DNA of 64,000 nucleotides from an uncultured Bryobacteraceae bacterium (GCA_937924525.1 CALDSU010000005.1:248001-312000); one strand, 5' to 3'; shown: positions 25,128-35,242, counted from the first letter of the stretch. Made by a program: numbers and translations. Notes: generated by a model from the letters alone, not told the origin.

Positions 25128-26039
25128 ATGAACAATCAAAAACTTGCATCGATGCTAATCACCGGCTGGACGGTCCTGATGACGGTGGGCAGCCTGCCGG
25201 CGCAGACGCCGGCCCCTCAGTCCCCCGTGGTGGGGTCGTGGTTTGGGCGCGCGGTGCCCTTCAACCCCCCGTGTGAGCCGGGCACTCCGGGATGTCCGAT
25301 CCCGTTCGAAATCGTGATGCTTCCGACGTTCTACGCGGACGGCAACTTCATTGGCATCGATTCGAATGTCTTCGTGGGTTTCCACAGCACCGCCCACGGC
25401 GGTTGGGTGGAGACCGAAGGCGATCAGATCGAATCGAACTTCATGTGGCTGCAATCGGGCGCGGAAATCACCACCTTCGAAGGCGCGTTTCGGGTTCGCC
25501 TGGTGGGACGCATTGATCCGACGAACCGGGACCGCATGGTGGGCTACATTCAGGCGTATTTTTTTCCGTTCGTCGATGGGCCGACGCAGCGGGTGATCTT
25601 GGACCGGGATAACCTGCCGGTGCCCGATCCGCTCGGCCAGCCGCTCCCGGCAGTATGTTCGCCCCTGGTGGGATGCCTCGGGACGTTCAACTTCACGCTG
25701 CGGCGGATCAAGGTCGACCGGCAGCCCAACGCGCCGCCCGCCGCCTTGGCCACCTTCACGGCGACTCCGAATCCAATCGTGGTGACCGATGGCACGGGTT
25801 TGGGTCAGACCACGGTTTCGTGGATTGCCCCGACCGCGACGCAGGTGGAAGTCCGGGTGGGCGCGCCCAATGGGGCGCTGTTCGTCGCGGGCGGTCCCGT
25901 GGGGAACGCCCAGACCGCCCGGTGGGTCCGCGACGGGATGACCCTGTTTTTGCAAGACGTTTCCGGGGGCAAACCGCTGACGGCGGATCACACCCTGGCG
26001 CGCTTGACCTTGACATTGTCCGTACGAACGACGCCTTAG
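25128..26039 (+). CDS. secreted protein of unknown function
   Basis: This 303-residue protein starts with a long signal peptide (MLITGWTVLMTVGSLPAQTPA). The middle is a beta-rich region (VVGSWFGRAVPFNPPCEPGTPGCPIPFEIVMLPTFYADGNFIG) with four cysteines that may form disulfides. The C-terminal 90 residues look like an Ig-like beta sandwich (ATFTATPNPIVVTDGTGLGQTTVSWIAPTATQVEVRVGAP). I do not recognise a catalytic motif. It is monocistronic with its own consensus promoter and a strong hairpin after the stop, suggesting independent expression. Confidence 0.65.
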   Translation: MNNQKLASMLITGWTVLMTVGSLPAQTPAPQSPVVGSWFGRAVPFNPPCEPGTPGCPIPFEIVMLPTFYADGNFIGIDSNVFVGFHSTAHGGWVETEGDQIESNFMWLQSGAEITTFEGAFRVRLVGRIDPTNRDRMVGYIQAYFFPFVDGPTQRVILDRDNLPVPDPLGQPLPAVCSPLVGCLGTFNFTLRRIKVDRQPNAPPAALATFTATPNPIVVTDGTGLGQTTVSWIAPTATQVEVRVGAPNGALFVAGGPVGNAQTARWVRDGMTLFLQDVSGGKPLTADHTLARLTLTLSVRTTP

Positions 26040-26101
26040 CAGGGGCCGCCATCTCGCCGCCGGCGGGGCAATAATCTCGCGAATACCCACCGTCTCCGCT
26101 C

Positions 26102-26132
26102 GCGCCGGGCGACAGAAAGCGTCGCCCGGCGC
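26102..26132. terminator. 12-bp perfect hairpin between convergent genes
   Basis: GCGCCGGGCGAC-AGAAAGC-GTCGCCCGGCGC is a perfect 12-bp stem with a 7-nt loop, 62 bp after the secreted-protein stop and before the convergent peptidase. It has no T tract. The rest of this 195-bp gap shows nothing else recognisable. Confidence 0.55.
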
Positions 26133-26234
26133 TGCCGAATCGAGACGCTCTTCCACCCAGGGGCAATTGGCGGAACCCCCTCGTATGGAGAGGGCGATCA
26201 GCAAAGGGGGCGCGCGCTTCCTCCCGGCCGTGGC

Positions 26235-27650
26235 TCAGCGTGAAGGCGCGCCCACCGGCTGCGCGGCCGCGACGGAGACGACAATCTCCCAATGGAACCG
26301 CACGAACCGGTGCAACTCCTCCTCGAGAATACGCTCCTGATCGCTGTGCGCGCCGAAGCCCTTCGGGCCGTCCTCGACGTCGGTCGCCGGACCGACGCCG
26401 TAGCAATCGACGCCCCGGGCGCGCAGATAAGCCATATCGGTGGCGCCGGTGCTCATGTAGGGTAGCGTGGGCACCCCGTAGATGCCCCGCACCGCGGCTT
26501 CGACCGCCCGGAACGCCTCCGTGCCCAACCGCGAGGGCTGCGCGGGAGGGCGGGTGTCGCGTTCGGCCGGGACTATTTTGACCGCCGGGTCGTTGATGAC
26601 GCCGCGAAGCAGTTCGAGCAAGCGCGGGACATCCTCGTCCGGCAGCGCCCGAATGTCCAGCGTCGCCACCGCCTCGGAAGGGATCACGTTCACGCGGTAA
26701 CCGGCTTGGAGAATATTGGGAGAAATTGAGGTGCGCAGCATCGCGTTGTGCCTTGGTTCATGGACGGCGAAGTACTCCTGGATTTCCGCGGAGCGGTCCG
26801 GGTGCGCCAGGCCGTTGTAGCGGGCCGCGTCTTCCGGCGCGCTGATGGTGGCCAGGCGCTCGAAGTAGGCGCGCGTGGTGTCGTTCAGACGCATGGGCGT
26901 CTGCCACGCCGCCACCTTGGCGACGGCTTGCGCAAGGCGAACCACCGCGTTGGTCCGCAGCGGCACGGACCCATGCCCGGCAGGCCCGGTGGCCACTAGG
27001 CGCACCGCGTAGGGAATTTTCTCTGTGGTTTGAATCTGCGCATAGCGCGCCCGCCCTCCGCTCCGGACGACGCCCGCGCCCTCGGCGAAGCAGAACTCGG
27101 CTTCGATCTCCGGCCAGTGCTTCTCCACCATGTACTGGATGCCGTAGCGGACGCTGCCTTCTTCGCCCGCTTCGGCCAGGAAGATCACGTCGCGGTCCAG
27201 CGGAATGTTGCGCCGCTTCAGTTCGAGCATCACCATCAGGCATGCCACCACGTTGTCCTTGTCGTCCACGGCGCCGCGGCCGTAGACATAGCCGCCTTCT
27301 CGCGTAGCGGAGAAGGGCGGATGGATCCACTTGGCGGGGTCCACGTTGACCACGTCGGTATGCCCCATGATCAGCAGCGAGCGCTTCTTCCCGCTCCCCT
27401 TGAGCCGCGCCACCAGGTTGGGCCGCTTAGGATCGAGCGCGAAGATCTTCACGGGTATCCCTTCCCGCTCGAGGACCTGCTTCAGATATTCGACGGCGGG
27501 GGCTTCGTGGCCCGGCGGGTCGCTGGTGTCGAAGCGCAGCAGCGCCTGGAAATGGCGCATCGTTTCCTCTTCCAGGCGCCGCCAGTCGGGAGAAGGCTGC
27601 TGGGCGGGCAGCGTCGCGGCAAGCAAGAGAGCCCCAATCGCGAGTTTCAT
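26235..27650 (-). CDS. secreted M20-family metallopeptidase (carboxypeptidase-like)
   Basis: This 471-residue di-zinc peptidase has a signal peptide (MKLAIGALLLAATLPAQQ), the first metal motif MGHTDVV, the bridging Asp in GRGAVDDKDNV, the catalytic Glu pair in AEAGEEGS, and a late His in GFGAHSDQE. The insert between the catalytic parts is the M20 dimerisation domain (TGPAGHGSVPLRTNAVVRLAQAVAKV). It probably trims peptides in the periplasm. The ATG at 27650 has CAGGAG 11 nt upstream; an ATG at 27674 overlapping the preceding stop (ATGA) is the alternative and would indicate coupling to the upstream gene. Confidence 0.9.
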   Translation of the reverse strand: MKLAIGALLLAATLPAQQPSPDWRRLEEETMRHFQALLRFDTSDPPGHEAPAVEYLKQVLEREGIPVKIFALDPKRPNLVARLKGSGKKRSLLIMGHTDVVNVDPAKWIHPPFSATREGGYVYGRGAVDDKDNVVACLMVMLELKRRNIPLDRDVIFLAEAGEEGSVRYGIQYMVEKHWPEIEAEFCFAEGAGVVRSGGRARYAQIQTTEKIPYAVRLVATGPAGHGSVPLRTNAVVRLAQAVAKVAAWQTPMRLNDTTRAYFERLATISAPEDAARYNGLAHPDRSAEIQEYFAVHEPRHNAMLRTSISPNILQAGYRVNVIPSEAVATLDIRALPDEDVPRLLELLRGVINDPAVKIVPAERDTRPPAQPSRLGTEAFRAVEAAVRGIYGVPTLPYMSTGATDMAYLRARGVDCYGVGPATDVEDGPKGFGAHSDQERILEEELHRFVRFHWEIVVSVAAAQPVGAPSR

Positions 27651-27670
27651 TCCGGCGCGTACTCCTGAAG

Positions 27671-29260
27671 TCATAGATCGAGTGCGATCTCGGCCCAAAC
27701 CACGCGGGCGGTGTGTTTCGCCTGGAGTTCCACCAAATTGTACCCGCGGTTGAGCGAGGGCAGAGGGATTCCGAACCGGGAGAGCGGGACCTCCGGTTTC
27801 GGTGCATCCGCTGGGGCCGGCCCCTGATACGGGCAAACCTCGCCGTTCAGCCGCACTTCCCACTGCCGGATGTTTTCCTCGCCCGGTCCCTCCAGTCCGA
27901 GGTAAACGTAAGCTCGGCCGCCGGCGGGTTGCGGACCCGTCGCCAGCCGGAAGGGGTACCACCGGCCGGGCTCGCAGGCAACCGGCAGGGCGGAAGCGCG
28001 AGGTTCGCCCGGCGCCCACGTGTCGGCGAACGTGAGGATATGCCGGCGGGGCTTGCCGCGCAGCGTGCTCAGGCTGCCCGCCTCCCGCAGCAGGGTGGGG
28101 TAGTTGGCCAGGTCGTCCATCGCGGTATCCGAATCCATGAAGTTGAACAGGTACACGCGGTCCGCGCCACGCTCCAGGAAGGATGCGGCCGCGCCGCGCG
28201 CGGTCAGCAGCGAATTTCGCAAGGGCGCCTTGAACTCCGGATAGGGGCGCACCAGAATCTCCAGGCCAGCGGCTAACGTGACGCGGGAGCCCTCGAGCAA
28301 CTGCTTCCACAGTTCGATCGGGATGTCGGTCTCGCAGGAGGAGAAGAACGGGGTGACCACCAGCAGGTCGACCAGATTCCGCCGCGCCCACGTAACCGGG
28401 TCGTAGCCCAGCCCAAGGGCCGTGGCCGGCCGCGTAGGCACGCGCGCGCCCAAACGGATGCGATGGCCCCGGCGGTGCTGCCAGCCGTCCAGCAAGCGGC
28501 GGACATCGGCGGTGAACTGGGTGAGAATCTCGCGGCCGGCGGCTTCCTGTCCCGGACGGAAGTGATAGCCGAAGCGCATCCAGTCCAGTTCCAGACCGTC
28601 GAAGTCATAGCGCTCGGCCAGTTCTTTGATCAAGCGGAAGTGATGCGCGCGCACTTCGGCGCGCTCGTAGTCGAAGGCGCGGTCGTTCCAGTGGGTGAAG
28701 CGGTAGGGCACACGGCGCAGGTGGGGATTCTCGCGCCAGAATTCGCTATGAAGGAAGCTGCGTTCGTCGTCGACGTTGTGGACGTCGTTCATGCGGACGC
28801 TCAGCCACGGCGAGAGTCCATGCTGGCGGGCGCGGCGGATCCAGCGCGCATAAACGTCGATGCCGGCCTGGTTCAGTTCCCAGGCCGTGTGGATCCAGCG
28901 GCGCGCGCTTTTGCGAGCCTCCGGTGCGGTGCTGGCCAGCAGGGGCTGATCGTCCGGACCCTTCGGGTCGTAGCCGCGCCAGATGGGATCCCACACGCTG
29001 CTGGCGTAGCTGGTGCGCATCGCGTTAGGACACAGCATCAGCTCGCGGACGTGCGTGCCGGCGTACTGGTCCACCCAGGAGTCCACCGCGGCTTCGTCCA
29101 GCTTCTGCCCGGCGCGCGTGTAGAAGTAGTGGCTGTTGTCTTCATTGAGGCAGAGGCCGCCCGGGCTGGACTGGTCGGTTCTGCGAAGGATGCGCTTCTG
29201 GGCCAGGGCGGCGGATCCGGCGCCGCCGGCCAGCAGCGCGCTACGACGGGAGATCAACAT
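27671..29260 (-). CDS. Tat-exported barrel-type glycosidase-like protein
   Basis: This 529-residue protein starts with a twin-arginine signal (MLISRRSALLAGGAGSAALAQ). The central 300 residues look like a TIM barrel of the family 10-like glycosylhydrolase type: NQAGIDVYARWIRRARQHGLSPWLSVRMNDVHN, RYDFDGLELDWMRFGYHFRPGQE, HRIRLGARVPTRPATALGLGYDPVTWARRNLVDLLVVTPFF. The C-terminal 100 residues form a beta domain (RAYVYLGLEGPGEENIRQWEVRLNGEV). The DGLELDW strand end carries likely acidic catalytic residues. The family is not certain. It overlaps the M20 peptidase region by 4 bp at the upstream ATG and is divergent to an aldo/keto reductase. Confidence 0.72.
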   Translation of the reverse strand: MLISRRSALLAGGAGSAALAQKRILRRTDQSSPGGLCLNEDNSHYFYTRAGQKLDEAAVDSWVDQYAGTHVRELMLCPNAMRTSYASSVWDPIWRGYDPKGPDDQPLLASTAPEARKSARRWIHTAWELNQAGIDVYARWIRRARQHGLSPWLSVRMNDVHNVDDERSFLHSEFWRENPHLRRVPYRFTHWNDRAFDYERAEVRAHHFRLIKELAERYDFDGLELDWMRFGYHFRPGQEAAGREILTQFTADVRRLLDGWQHRRGHRIRLGARVPTRPATALGLGYDPVTWARRNLVDLLVVTPFFSSCETDIPIELWKQLLEGSRVTLAAGLEILVRPYPEFKAPLRNSLLTARGAAASFLERGADRVYLFNFMDSDTAMDDLANYPTLLREAGSLSTLRGKPRRHILTFADTWAPGEPRASALPVACEPGRWYPFRLATGPQPAGGRAYVYLGLEGPGEENIRQWEVRLNGEVCPYQGPAPADAPKPEVPLSRFGIPLPSLNRGYNLVELQAKHTARVVWAEIALDL

Positions 29261-29309
29261 GGTTACGGTTCGAGGGCCAGCATAGCGCATGTTATGTTGG
29301 AACTCGTAA

Positions 29310-30152
29310 ATGCCCGTACCGGATCGCACCCTTGCCCTGCCTGGCGGCGGATCGATCCCCGTCTTCGGACTGGGCACCTGGCGGATGGGCGAGCAGGCGC
29401 GACGCCGCGCCGAGGAAGCGGACGCCATCCGCTGGGCGCTCGACCTGGGCGTCCGTCTGATCGACACCGCCGAAATGTACGGCGAGGGCGGCGCCGAGGA
29501 AGTGATCGGCGAAGCCATTGCCGGGCGGCGCGACGGATTGTTCCTGGTCAGCAAGGTCTATCCGCACCACGCCGGACGCCGGGAGTTGCCTTTGGCGTGC
29601 GAGCGCAGTCTGCGCCGTCTCCGGACGGAGCGGCTGGATCTGTACCTGATTCACTGGCGCGGCTCGGTCCCGCTGGAGGAAAGTTTCGCGGCGCTCGAGC
29701 GACTACGGGAGCAGGGAAAGATTGCGGCATACGGCGTCAGCAATTTCGACGTGGACGATCTGGAGGAGATGGCCACCTGCGACTGCGGCCTGTCCGCGAG
29801 CAACCAGATCCTCTACAGCCTGGCGCGGCGTGAGGCCGAATGGGCGGTGCTGCCCTGGTGCCGCCAGCGCGGGATTCCGGTGATGGCCTATTGCCCGCTG
29901 GACCAGGGCCGGCTGGTCCGGCGTCCCGAACTCCGCCGCGTGGCTGATCGCTTGGGCGCCACCCCCGCGCAAGTGGCTCTTGCCTGGTTGCTCGCGCAGG
30001 ACGGCGTGGCGGTCATTCCGAAGTCGAGTTCGCGGGAGCGGCTCCAGGAGAACGTGGGCGCCTGCCAGGTGCGGCTGGACGCGGCCGCGAGCGCCGAACT
30101 GGACCGGGCCTTCCCCCCGCCGCGCCGCCCCGCGCGGTTGGGCATCATCTGA
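29310..30152 (+). CDS. aldo/keto reductase
   Basis: This 280-residue NADPH-dependent oxidoreductase has a complete catalytic tetrad: D52 and Y57 in LIDTAEMYGEG, K82 in LVSKVYPHH and H115 in LDLYLIHWRG. The cofactor-binding tail VIPKSSSRERLQENVGACQVRL is also intact. It resembles the YeaE/2,5-diketogluconate reductase branch. The next gene, a secreted sugar-hydrolase-like protein, starts 12 bp after its stop, so the two probably form an operon handling sugar-derived carbonyls. It is a useful contrast to the degenerate homologue at 42873. Confidence 0.93.
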   Translation: MPVPDRTLALPGGGSIPVFGLGTWRMGEQARRRAEEADAIRWALDLGVRLIDTAEMYGEGGAEEVIGEAIAGRRDGLFLVSKVYPHHAGRRELPLACERSLRRLRTERLDLYLIHWRGSVPLEESFAALERLREQGKIAAYGVSNFDVDDLEEMATCDCGLSASNQILYSLARREAEWAVLPWCRQRGIPVMAYCPLDQGRLVRRPELRRVADRLGATPAQVALAWLLAQDGVAVIPKSSSRERLQENVGACQVRLDAAASAELDRAFPPPRRPARLGII

Positions 30153-30164
30153 CGGAGGTCCCTC

Positions 30165-31637
30165 GTGCGTTTCTTACTTTGGATGGCCTGGAGCGGTGCG
30201 GCCCTGCTGGCGCAGCCGGTCTCCATCGGCTCGCGGCTGGAACTGTTTATCGACCCCTATCTCATCGACCGGTTCGAGGATGGCGCGCGCCTGCGTCTCC
30301 ACCACCCGGTCCGCCGCGAGGTTGTGATGGTGCATGACGCGCCCTGGGAGGGCCGCGGCGGAGGGTATCACACCGTTTTCCGCGACGGCGATCTCTATCG
30401 CATGTACTACCACGCGTGGAACATGCCCGAGGTGACCGGCAAGCCGGGCCGCCTCACCATCGCCTACGGCGAGAGCCGCGACGGCATCCATTGGACCAAG
30501 CCGGAACTGGGGCTGGTGGAGTACAACGGCTCCCGGAAGAACAACATCGTGCTGGGAGAGATCAACGGCAAGGAACCGCACGACTTGGCGCCGTTCCGCG
30601 ACCCGAATCCGGCCGCGAAGCCGGAGGCGCGTTACAAGGCCGTGGGCTTCGGCTATGAGCCGCGCGGACTGTACGCGTTTCAATCGCCCGACGGCCTGCG
30701 CTGGAAGCTGATGAAGCCCACGCCAGTGCTCACCGACGGGTATTTCGACACGCAGAACATCGCTTTCTGGGACCCCACCATCCGGCGCTACCGCGCCTAC
30801 ATCCGGGATTTCGACCAGAACAAAATGCGGGGCATCCGCACCGCGGTGTCGGACGATCTGATCAACTGGTCGAAGCCGGAGTGGCTGGTGTATCCGGGAG
30901 CGCCGGGGGAGCAGTTGTACACCAACCAGGTGCTGCCTTATTACCGCGCACCGCACATTCTGATTGGCTTCCCTGCCCGGTACGTGGATCGCGGCTGGAC
31001 CGAATCGACCCGGCTGCTGCCCGAATTGGCCGAGCGCGAGGAGCGGGCGAAGAAGAGTCCCCGGTATGGCAGCGCCGTGACGGACGGTTTGCTCATGTCC
31101 AGCCGCGACGGCCTGCACTTTCATCGCTGGGACGAAGCGTTCCTGCGTCCGGGCCTGAAGACCCGCCACAACTGGTCATACGGCGATAACTACCTCGCCT
31201 GGCACGTGGTGGAAACCGAGCCCACGACGGACGACGAACCACGCGAGCTTTCGCTCTACGCCACCGAAAGCTACTTCACGGGCGACAGCAGCCGCCTGCG
31301 GCGCTACACGCTGCGCATCGACGGATTCGCCTCGGTATTCGCGCCGCTCGGAGGCGGGATGGTGGTCACCAAGCCCCTGGTGTTCGAGGGCAGCCGCCTC
31401 GTGCTGAACTTCTCGACTTCGGCGGGCGGGAGCTTGCGGGTGGCTTTGGACAACGCCGACGGAACGCCGCTTCCGGGCTTCACGCTTCACGAGTGCCCGG
31501 AAATTTTCGGCGACGCGCTGGAACGAACGGTCGCCTGGAAGAACGGTCCGGACGTGAGCAGGCTGGCGGGCAAGCCGGTGCGGTTGCGGTTGGCGCTGAA
31601 GGACGCCGACGTGTTCTCGTTCCGGTTTGGGAAGTAG
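30165..31637 (+). CDS. secreted five-bladed propeller glycosidase-like protein (GH32/43-like)
   Basis: This 490-residue protein has a signal peptide (RFLLWMAWSGAALLAQPVSIG) and an N-terminal beta-propeller with repeated strand motifs (GGGYHTVFRDGDLYRMYYHAWN, RLTIAYGESRDGIHWTKPELGLVEYNGSRKNNIV, DTQNIAFWDPTIRRYRAYIRDF) as in GH32/43 and related planctomycete proteins. A C-terminal beta sandwich follows (LVLNFSTSAGGSLRVALDNADGTPLPGF). The GTG start has GGAGG 6 nt upstream. It follows the aldo/keto reductase by 12 bp. No catalytic acid can be assigned with confidence. Confidence 0.8.
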   Translation: MRFLLWMAWSGAALLAQPVSIGSRLELFIDPYLIDRFEDGARLRLHHPVRREVVMVHDAPWEGRGGGYHTVFRDGDLYRMYYHAWNMPEVTGKPGRLTIAYGESRDGIHWTKPELGLVEYNGSRKNNIVLGEINGKEPHDLAPFRDPNPAAKPEARYKAVGFGYEPRGLYAFQSPDGLRWKLMKPTPVLTDGYFDTQNIAFWDPTIRRYRAYIRDFDQNKMRGIRTAVSDDLINWSKPEWLVYPGAPGEQLYTNQVLPYYRAPHILIGFPARYVDRGWTESTRLLPELAEREERAKKSPRYGSAVTDGLLMSSRDGLHFHRWDEAFLRPGLKTRHNWSYGDNYLAWHVVETEPTTDDEPRELSLYATESYFTGDSSRLRRYTLRIDGFASVFAPLGGGMVVTKPLVFEGSRLVLNFSTSAGGSLRVALDNADGTPLPGFTLHECPEIFGDALERTVAWKNGPDVSRLAGKPVRLRLALKDADVFSFRFGK

Positions 31638-31849
31638 CCGCATCCAGGAATGCCGCGGGAAACTCGTGAGCGCGCGAAGGTGTCTGGCCGCAGGGCCATC
31701 CTCGTGATGCGAACGCTGTGACTGAGCGAACCTGGGGACCGGGACCGGCGGCCGCGGCTGTGCGATCCTGAAACGGTAGCCTCGCCCAAGGCGCGCGGAG
31801 CCACGGGCCGCAACCGGGTGGGGAGCGGCCGGTTTCGGGTTTGCGGACC

Positions 31850-34800
31850 ATGCGGCTTGACGACAAGTACACGGCGGACGGCGGACGTGTCTATCTGACC
31901 GGGATTCAGGCGCTGGTGCGCCTGCCGATGGAGCAGGTGCGGCGCGACGCGCGGGCGGGGCTGCGCACCGGCGCGTTCATCTCGGGCTACGCCGGCTCGC
32001 CGCTCGGGACCTACGATCTGGCGCTGCAACGGGTCGCGCGGCTGCTGCGGGAGCACGAGGTGCACTTCGTGCCCGGCATCAATGAAGAGGTCGCCGCCAC
32101 CAGCGTCTTCGGCAGCCAGATCGTGGAGGTGGTGGGCGGGCAGAAGCTGGACGGCGTGCTGGGCATTTGGTACGGCAAAGGGCCCGGCGTCGACCGGTCC
32201 GGCGACATCTTCCGCCACGCGAACCTGGCCGGCACCGGGCGGCATTGCGCGGCGCTGGTGCTGGCGGGCGACGATCACATCTCGAAGAGCTCCACCATTC
32301 CCCACCAGAGCGACTTCAGCTTGTACAACGCCGCCATCCCGCTGTTCTGCCCCGGCAACGTGCAGGAGATCCTCGACTACGGCCTGCACGCGGTGGCCCT
32401 GTCGCGCTTCTCCGGGGCGTGGTGCGGGATGAAGATGGTCACCAACGTTTGCGACGGCGGCGGCATGGCGGAGACCGATCCCGCGCGGCTCGCCATTGAG
32501 TGGCCGCCGGATTACGAGAAGGTCTTCGAAGCGCGGCTGGTGGTGCCGTACACCCTGATGCTGGAATACGAGACCGTGCGGCGGCGGTTGGACGCGGTGC
32601 GCGCCTATCTGCGGCTGAACCGCCTGAACCGGTGGCACGGCGCGCGCGAGGGCGCCTGGCTGGGGATCGCCGCCGCCGGGAAACCGTACCAGGACCTGCA
32701 GCAGGCGTTCCGGGATCTGGGCCTGAGCGGCGAAGACCTCGCCAAGCTGGGCATCCGCGTGGCGAAGTTCGCGGTCACGTTTCCGCTGGAGCCGGATTTT
32801 GTGCGCGAGTTCGCCGCGGACCTGGACACGCTGCTGGTGGTCGAGGAAAAGCGCAGCTTCCTCGAATTGCAACTGCGCGAGACGCTGTACGAGGCGCCCC
32901 GCCGCCCGCGCATCCTCGGCAAGTTCGACGCGGCGGGCGCCCCGCTGTTGCCGGTCACCGGCGAGTTGGATCCGGAGGACATCGCGCACGCCCTGGCGCG
33001 CGTCCTCGAAAGGCGCGCCTTGCCCGAAAGCGTCGCCGCGCGGCTGGCCCGCGTCGCGGAGATCGCCGGGCGCGAGTGGGAGCCGGCGCCCGCCCGCTCG
33101 CCGGGTTTCTGTTCCGGCTGCCCTCACAACCGTTCGACCATCGTGCTCCCCGGACAACTGGCGGGAGGCGGCATCGGCTGCCACGCCATGGCGTCGATGG
33201 TCGAGCACACCGGCCGCGGTTACGCGTTTCTCACGCAAATGGGCGGCGAGGGCGCGCCCTGGATCGGCATCGCGCCGTTCGTGGAACGCGCGCACATGTT
33301 CCAGAACATCGGTGACGGCACTTATTTCCACTCGGGGACGATGTCGCTCAACGCCTGCATCGCCGCCGGCGTCAACATCACGTTCCGCATCCTGTATAAC
33401 GGCGCGGTGGCGATGACCGGCGGACAGGTGGCCTCCGGCGCACTGCCCGTGCCCGAACTGACGCGCAAACTGGAAGCCGAGGGCGTCAAGCGCACGGTGG
33501 TGCTGACCGACGACCTGGACAAGTACGCCTCCGTCCGGCTGGCCGCCAATGCGGAGTTGCGGGATCGCGATGAGCTGGCGGAGGTGATGCGCGCTCTGGA
33601 GCGCGTGGCGGGCGTTACGGTGATCATTTACGATCAGCAGTGCGCCGCCGAGAAGCGCCGCCTGCGCGCGCGCGGCAAGCTGGCCGAGCCCACGCGCCGG
33701 CTGATGATCCACCAGGAAGTCTGCGAGGGCTGCGGCGACTGCGTACGCCAGTCGAACTGCATGAGCCTGTATCCGGTGGAGACCGAATACGGGCAGAAGA
33801 CGCAGATTCACCAGTCCTCGTGCAACAAGGATTACTCGTGCGCGCTGGGTGACTGCCCGTCCTTTGTCACCGTGAACTTGAAGCCGGGCACGGGGTTGAA
33901 GCAGCGCGCGATGGACCCGGGCGCGGCCGGCGCGCCGCCCGAACCGGAGGGCAAAGCGCAAGCCGGCGGCGGATATGCCATCCTGTCCCCCGGTATCGGC
34001 GGCACCGGCGTGGTGACCGTCAACGCGCTGCTGGCCACGGCGGCCTGGATCGACGGGCTCTCCGCCCTCACGCTCGACCAGACGGGCCTGGCCCAGAAAG
34101 GCGGCGCGGTGGTCTCCAGCATCATCCTCAGCGAGCATCCGCTGGAGGCGTCCGCAAAAATCAGCTTCGGCAACGCGGATTTGCTGCTCGGTTTCGATCT
34201 GCTGGGCGCCGGCGCTGCCGATACCCTGAAACGCGCTCATCCGTCGCGGACCGTCGCGGTGGTGAATACCGCCGAAGTCCCCACCGGGGAAGTCATCCGC
34301 GGAGAACTTCCGCTCACGGGTCCCCAAAGGATTCTGGGCCTCGTCAACCGCTGCACGGATCGCGGCCGGAACGTGTTCGTGGACGCCGGCCGCGTCACTG
34401 AGAGCCTCTTTGGCTCCCACCTGGCCGCCAACGTATTCCTGCTGGGCGTGGCCTATCAGGCGGGGTTGATCCCACTCCGCGCCGAATCTTTGGAAGAAGC
34501 CATGCGTCTGAACGGAGTGGCGGCGGCGCAAAACATCGAGGCGTTTCGCTGGGGCCGCAGATACTACGTGGACGCGCGGGCGGTCGAACAGCATATCGCG
34601 CCCGCGCCTCCTCCCGCCGATGCGCGCCCGCTTGCGGAACGCCGCTATGCCGATTTGATCGCCTATCAGGATCGGCGCTATGCGGACGCCTATCTGGCCT
34701 TCGTGCGCGGAGTCTCCGCCCAGGCGCCGGCGCTCGCGGACACCGTGGCCCGCTACCTGTACAAGCTGATGGCCTACAAGGACGAGTACGAAGTCGCGCG

Positions 34801-35242
34801 CCTGCTCACCGCCCCGGCGTTTCGCCGCCAGATCGAGGAGATGTGGGAACAGGTGGAATCCATCGAGTTCAACCTCCATCCGCCGTTCCTGCGCGCCTTG
34901 GGGATCCGGCGAAAACTGCCTCTGGGCGGCGGGATGCGCTTCGCGCTGCGCGCCCTGGCCCGCTTGAAGTTTCTGCGCGGCGGCGTGCTGGACCCGTTCG
35001 CCCGGCAGGCCTCCCGGCGCGAGGAGCGCGAATTGATCGGCTGGTATCGCGGACTGGTGCGGGAAGTGCTGAGCCGTTTGACCAGTCAGAACGCCGAGGA
35101 AGCCAAGGCGATTCTCTCCTTGCCGGACCGGATCCGGGGCTACGAGCGGGTGAAGCACGAAACCGTGCTGCGCGTGAAGGCGGAGGCGGCGTCGCGCGTT
35201 GCCGCGCTGGCGGCCGGGGTGGAAGTTCTGCGCAACTCCTAG
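31850..35242 (+). CDS. fused indolepyruvate ferredoxin oxidoreductase (iorA-iorB type)
   Basis: This 1130-residue enzyme is predicted to oxidise aryl pyruvates from amino-acid breakdown to acyl-CoA and CO2, passing electrons to ferredoxin. It joins an alpha part with a pyrimidine-binding domain (GAFISGYAGSPLGTYDLAL), a TPP domain (FCSGCPHNRSTIVLPGQLAGGGIGCHAM ... FQNIGDGTYFHSGTMSLNACIAAGVNITF), a cysteine-rich iron-sulfur segment (CEGCGDCVRQSNC ... CNKDYSCALGDCPSF) and a beta part (GIGGTGVVTVNALLATAAWIDG). Such long fusions are typical of aerobic soil bacteria; archaeal IOR has separate subunits. The ATG at 31850 is preferred to TTG at 31841. The 212-bp gap before it shows nothing recognisable. 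Confidence 0.93.
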   Translation: MRLDDKYTADGGRVYLTGIQALVRLPMEQVRRDARAGLRTGAFISGYAGSPLGTYDLALQRVARLLREHEVHFVPGINEEVAATSVFGSQIVEVVGGQKLDGVLGIWYGKGPGVDRSGDIFRHANLAGTGRHCAALVLAGDDHISKSSTIPHQSDFSLYNAAIPLFCPGNVQEILDYGLHAVALSRFSGAWCGMKMVTNVCDGGGMAETDPARLAIEWPPDYEKVFEARLVVPYTLMLEYETVRRRLDAVRAYLRLNRLNRWHGAREGAWLGIAAAGKPYQDLQQAFRDLGLSGEDLAKLGIRVAKFAVTFPLEPDFVREFAADLDTLLVVEEKRSFLELQLRETLYEAPRRPRILGKFDAAGAPLLPVTGELDPEDIAHALARVLERRALPESVAARLARVAEIAGREWEPAPARSPGFCSGCPHNRSTIVLPGQLAGGGIGCHAMASMVEHTGRGYAFLTQMGGEGAPWIGIAPFVERAHMFQNIGDGTYFHSGTMSLNACIAAGVNITFRILYNGAVAMTGGQVASGALPVPELTRKLEAEGVKRTVVLTDDLDKYASVRLAANAELRDRDELAEVMRALERVAGVTVIIYDQQCAAEKRRLRARGKLAEPTRRLMIHQEVCEGCGDCVRQSNCMSLYPVETEYGQKTQIHQSSCNKDYSCALGDCPSFVTVNLKPGTGLKQRAMDPGAAGAPPEPEGKAQAGGGYAILSPGIGGTGVVTVNALLATAAWIDGLSALTLDQTGLAQKGGAVVSSIILSEHPLEASAKISFGNADLLLGFDLLGAGAADTLKRAHPSRTVAVVNTAEVPTGEVIRGELPLTGPQRILGLVNRCTDRGRNVFVDAGRVTESLFGSHLAANVFLLGVAYQAGLIPLRAESLEEAMRLNGVAAAQNIEAFRWGRRYYVDARAVEQHIAPAPPPADARPLAERRYADLIAYQDRRYADAYLAFVRGVSAQAPALADTVARYLYKLMAYKDEYEVARLLTAPAFRRQIEEMWEQVESIEFNLHPPFLRALGIRRKLPLGGGMRFALRALARLKFLRGGVLDPFARQASRREERELIGWYRGLVREVLSRLTSQNAEEAKAILSLPDRIRGYERVKHETVLRVKAEAASRVAALAAGVEVLRNS

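Noticed and set aside
31638-31849. tRNA or small RNA in the gap before the oxidoreductase
   Set aside because: No cloverleaf, T-loop GTTCGA block or strong hairpin could be built.
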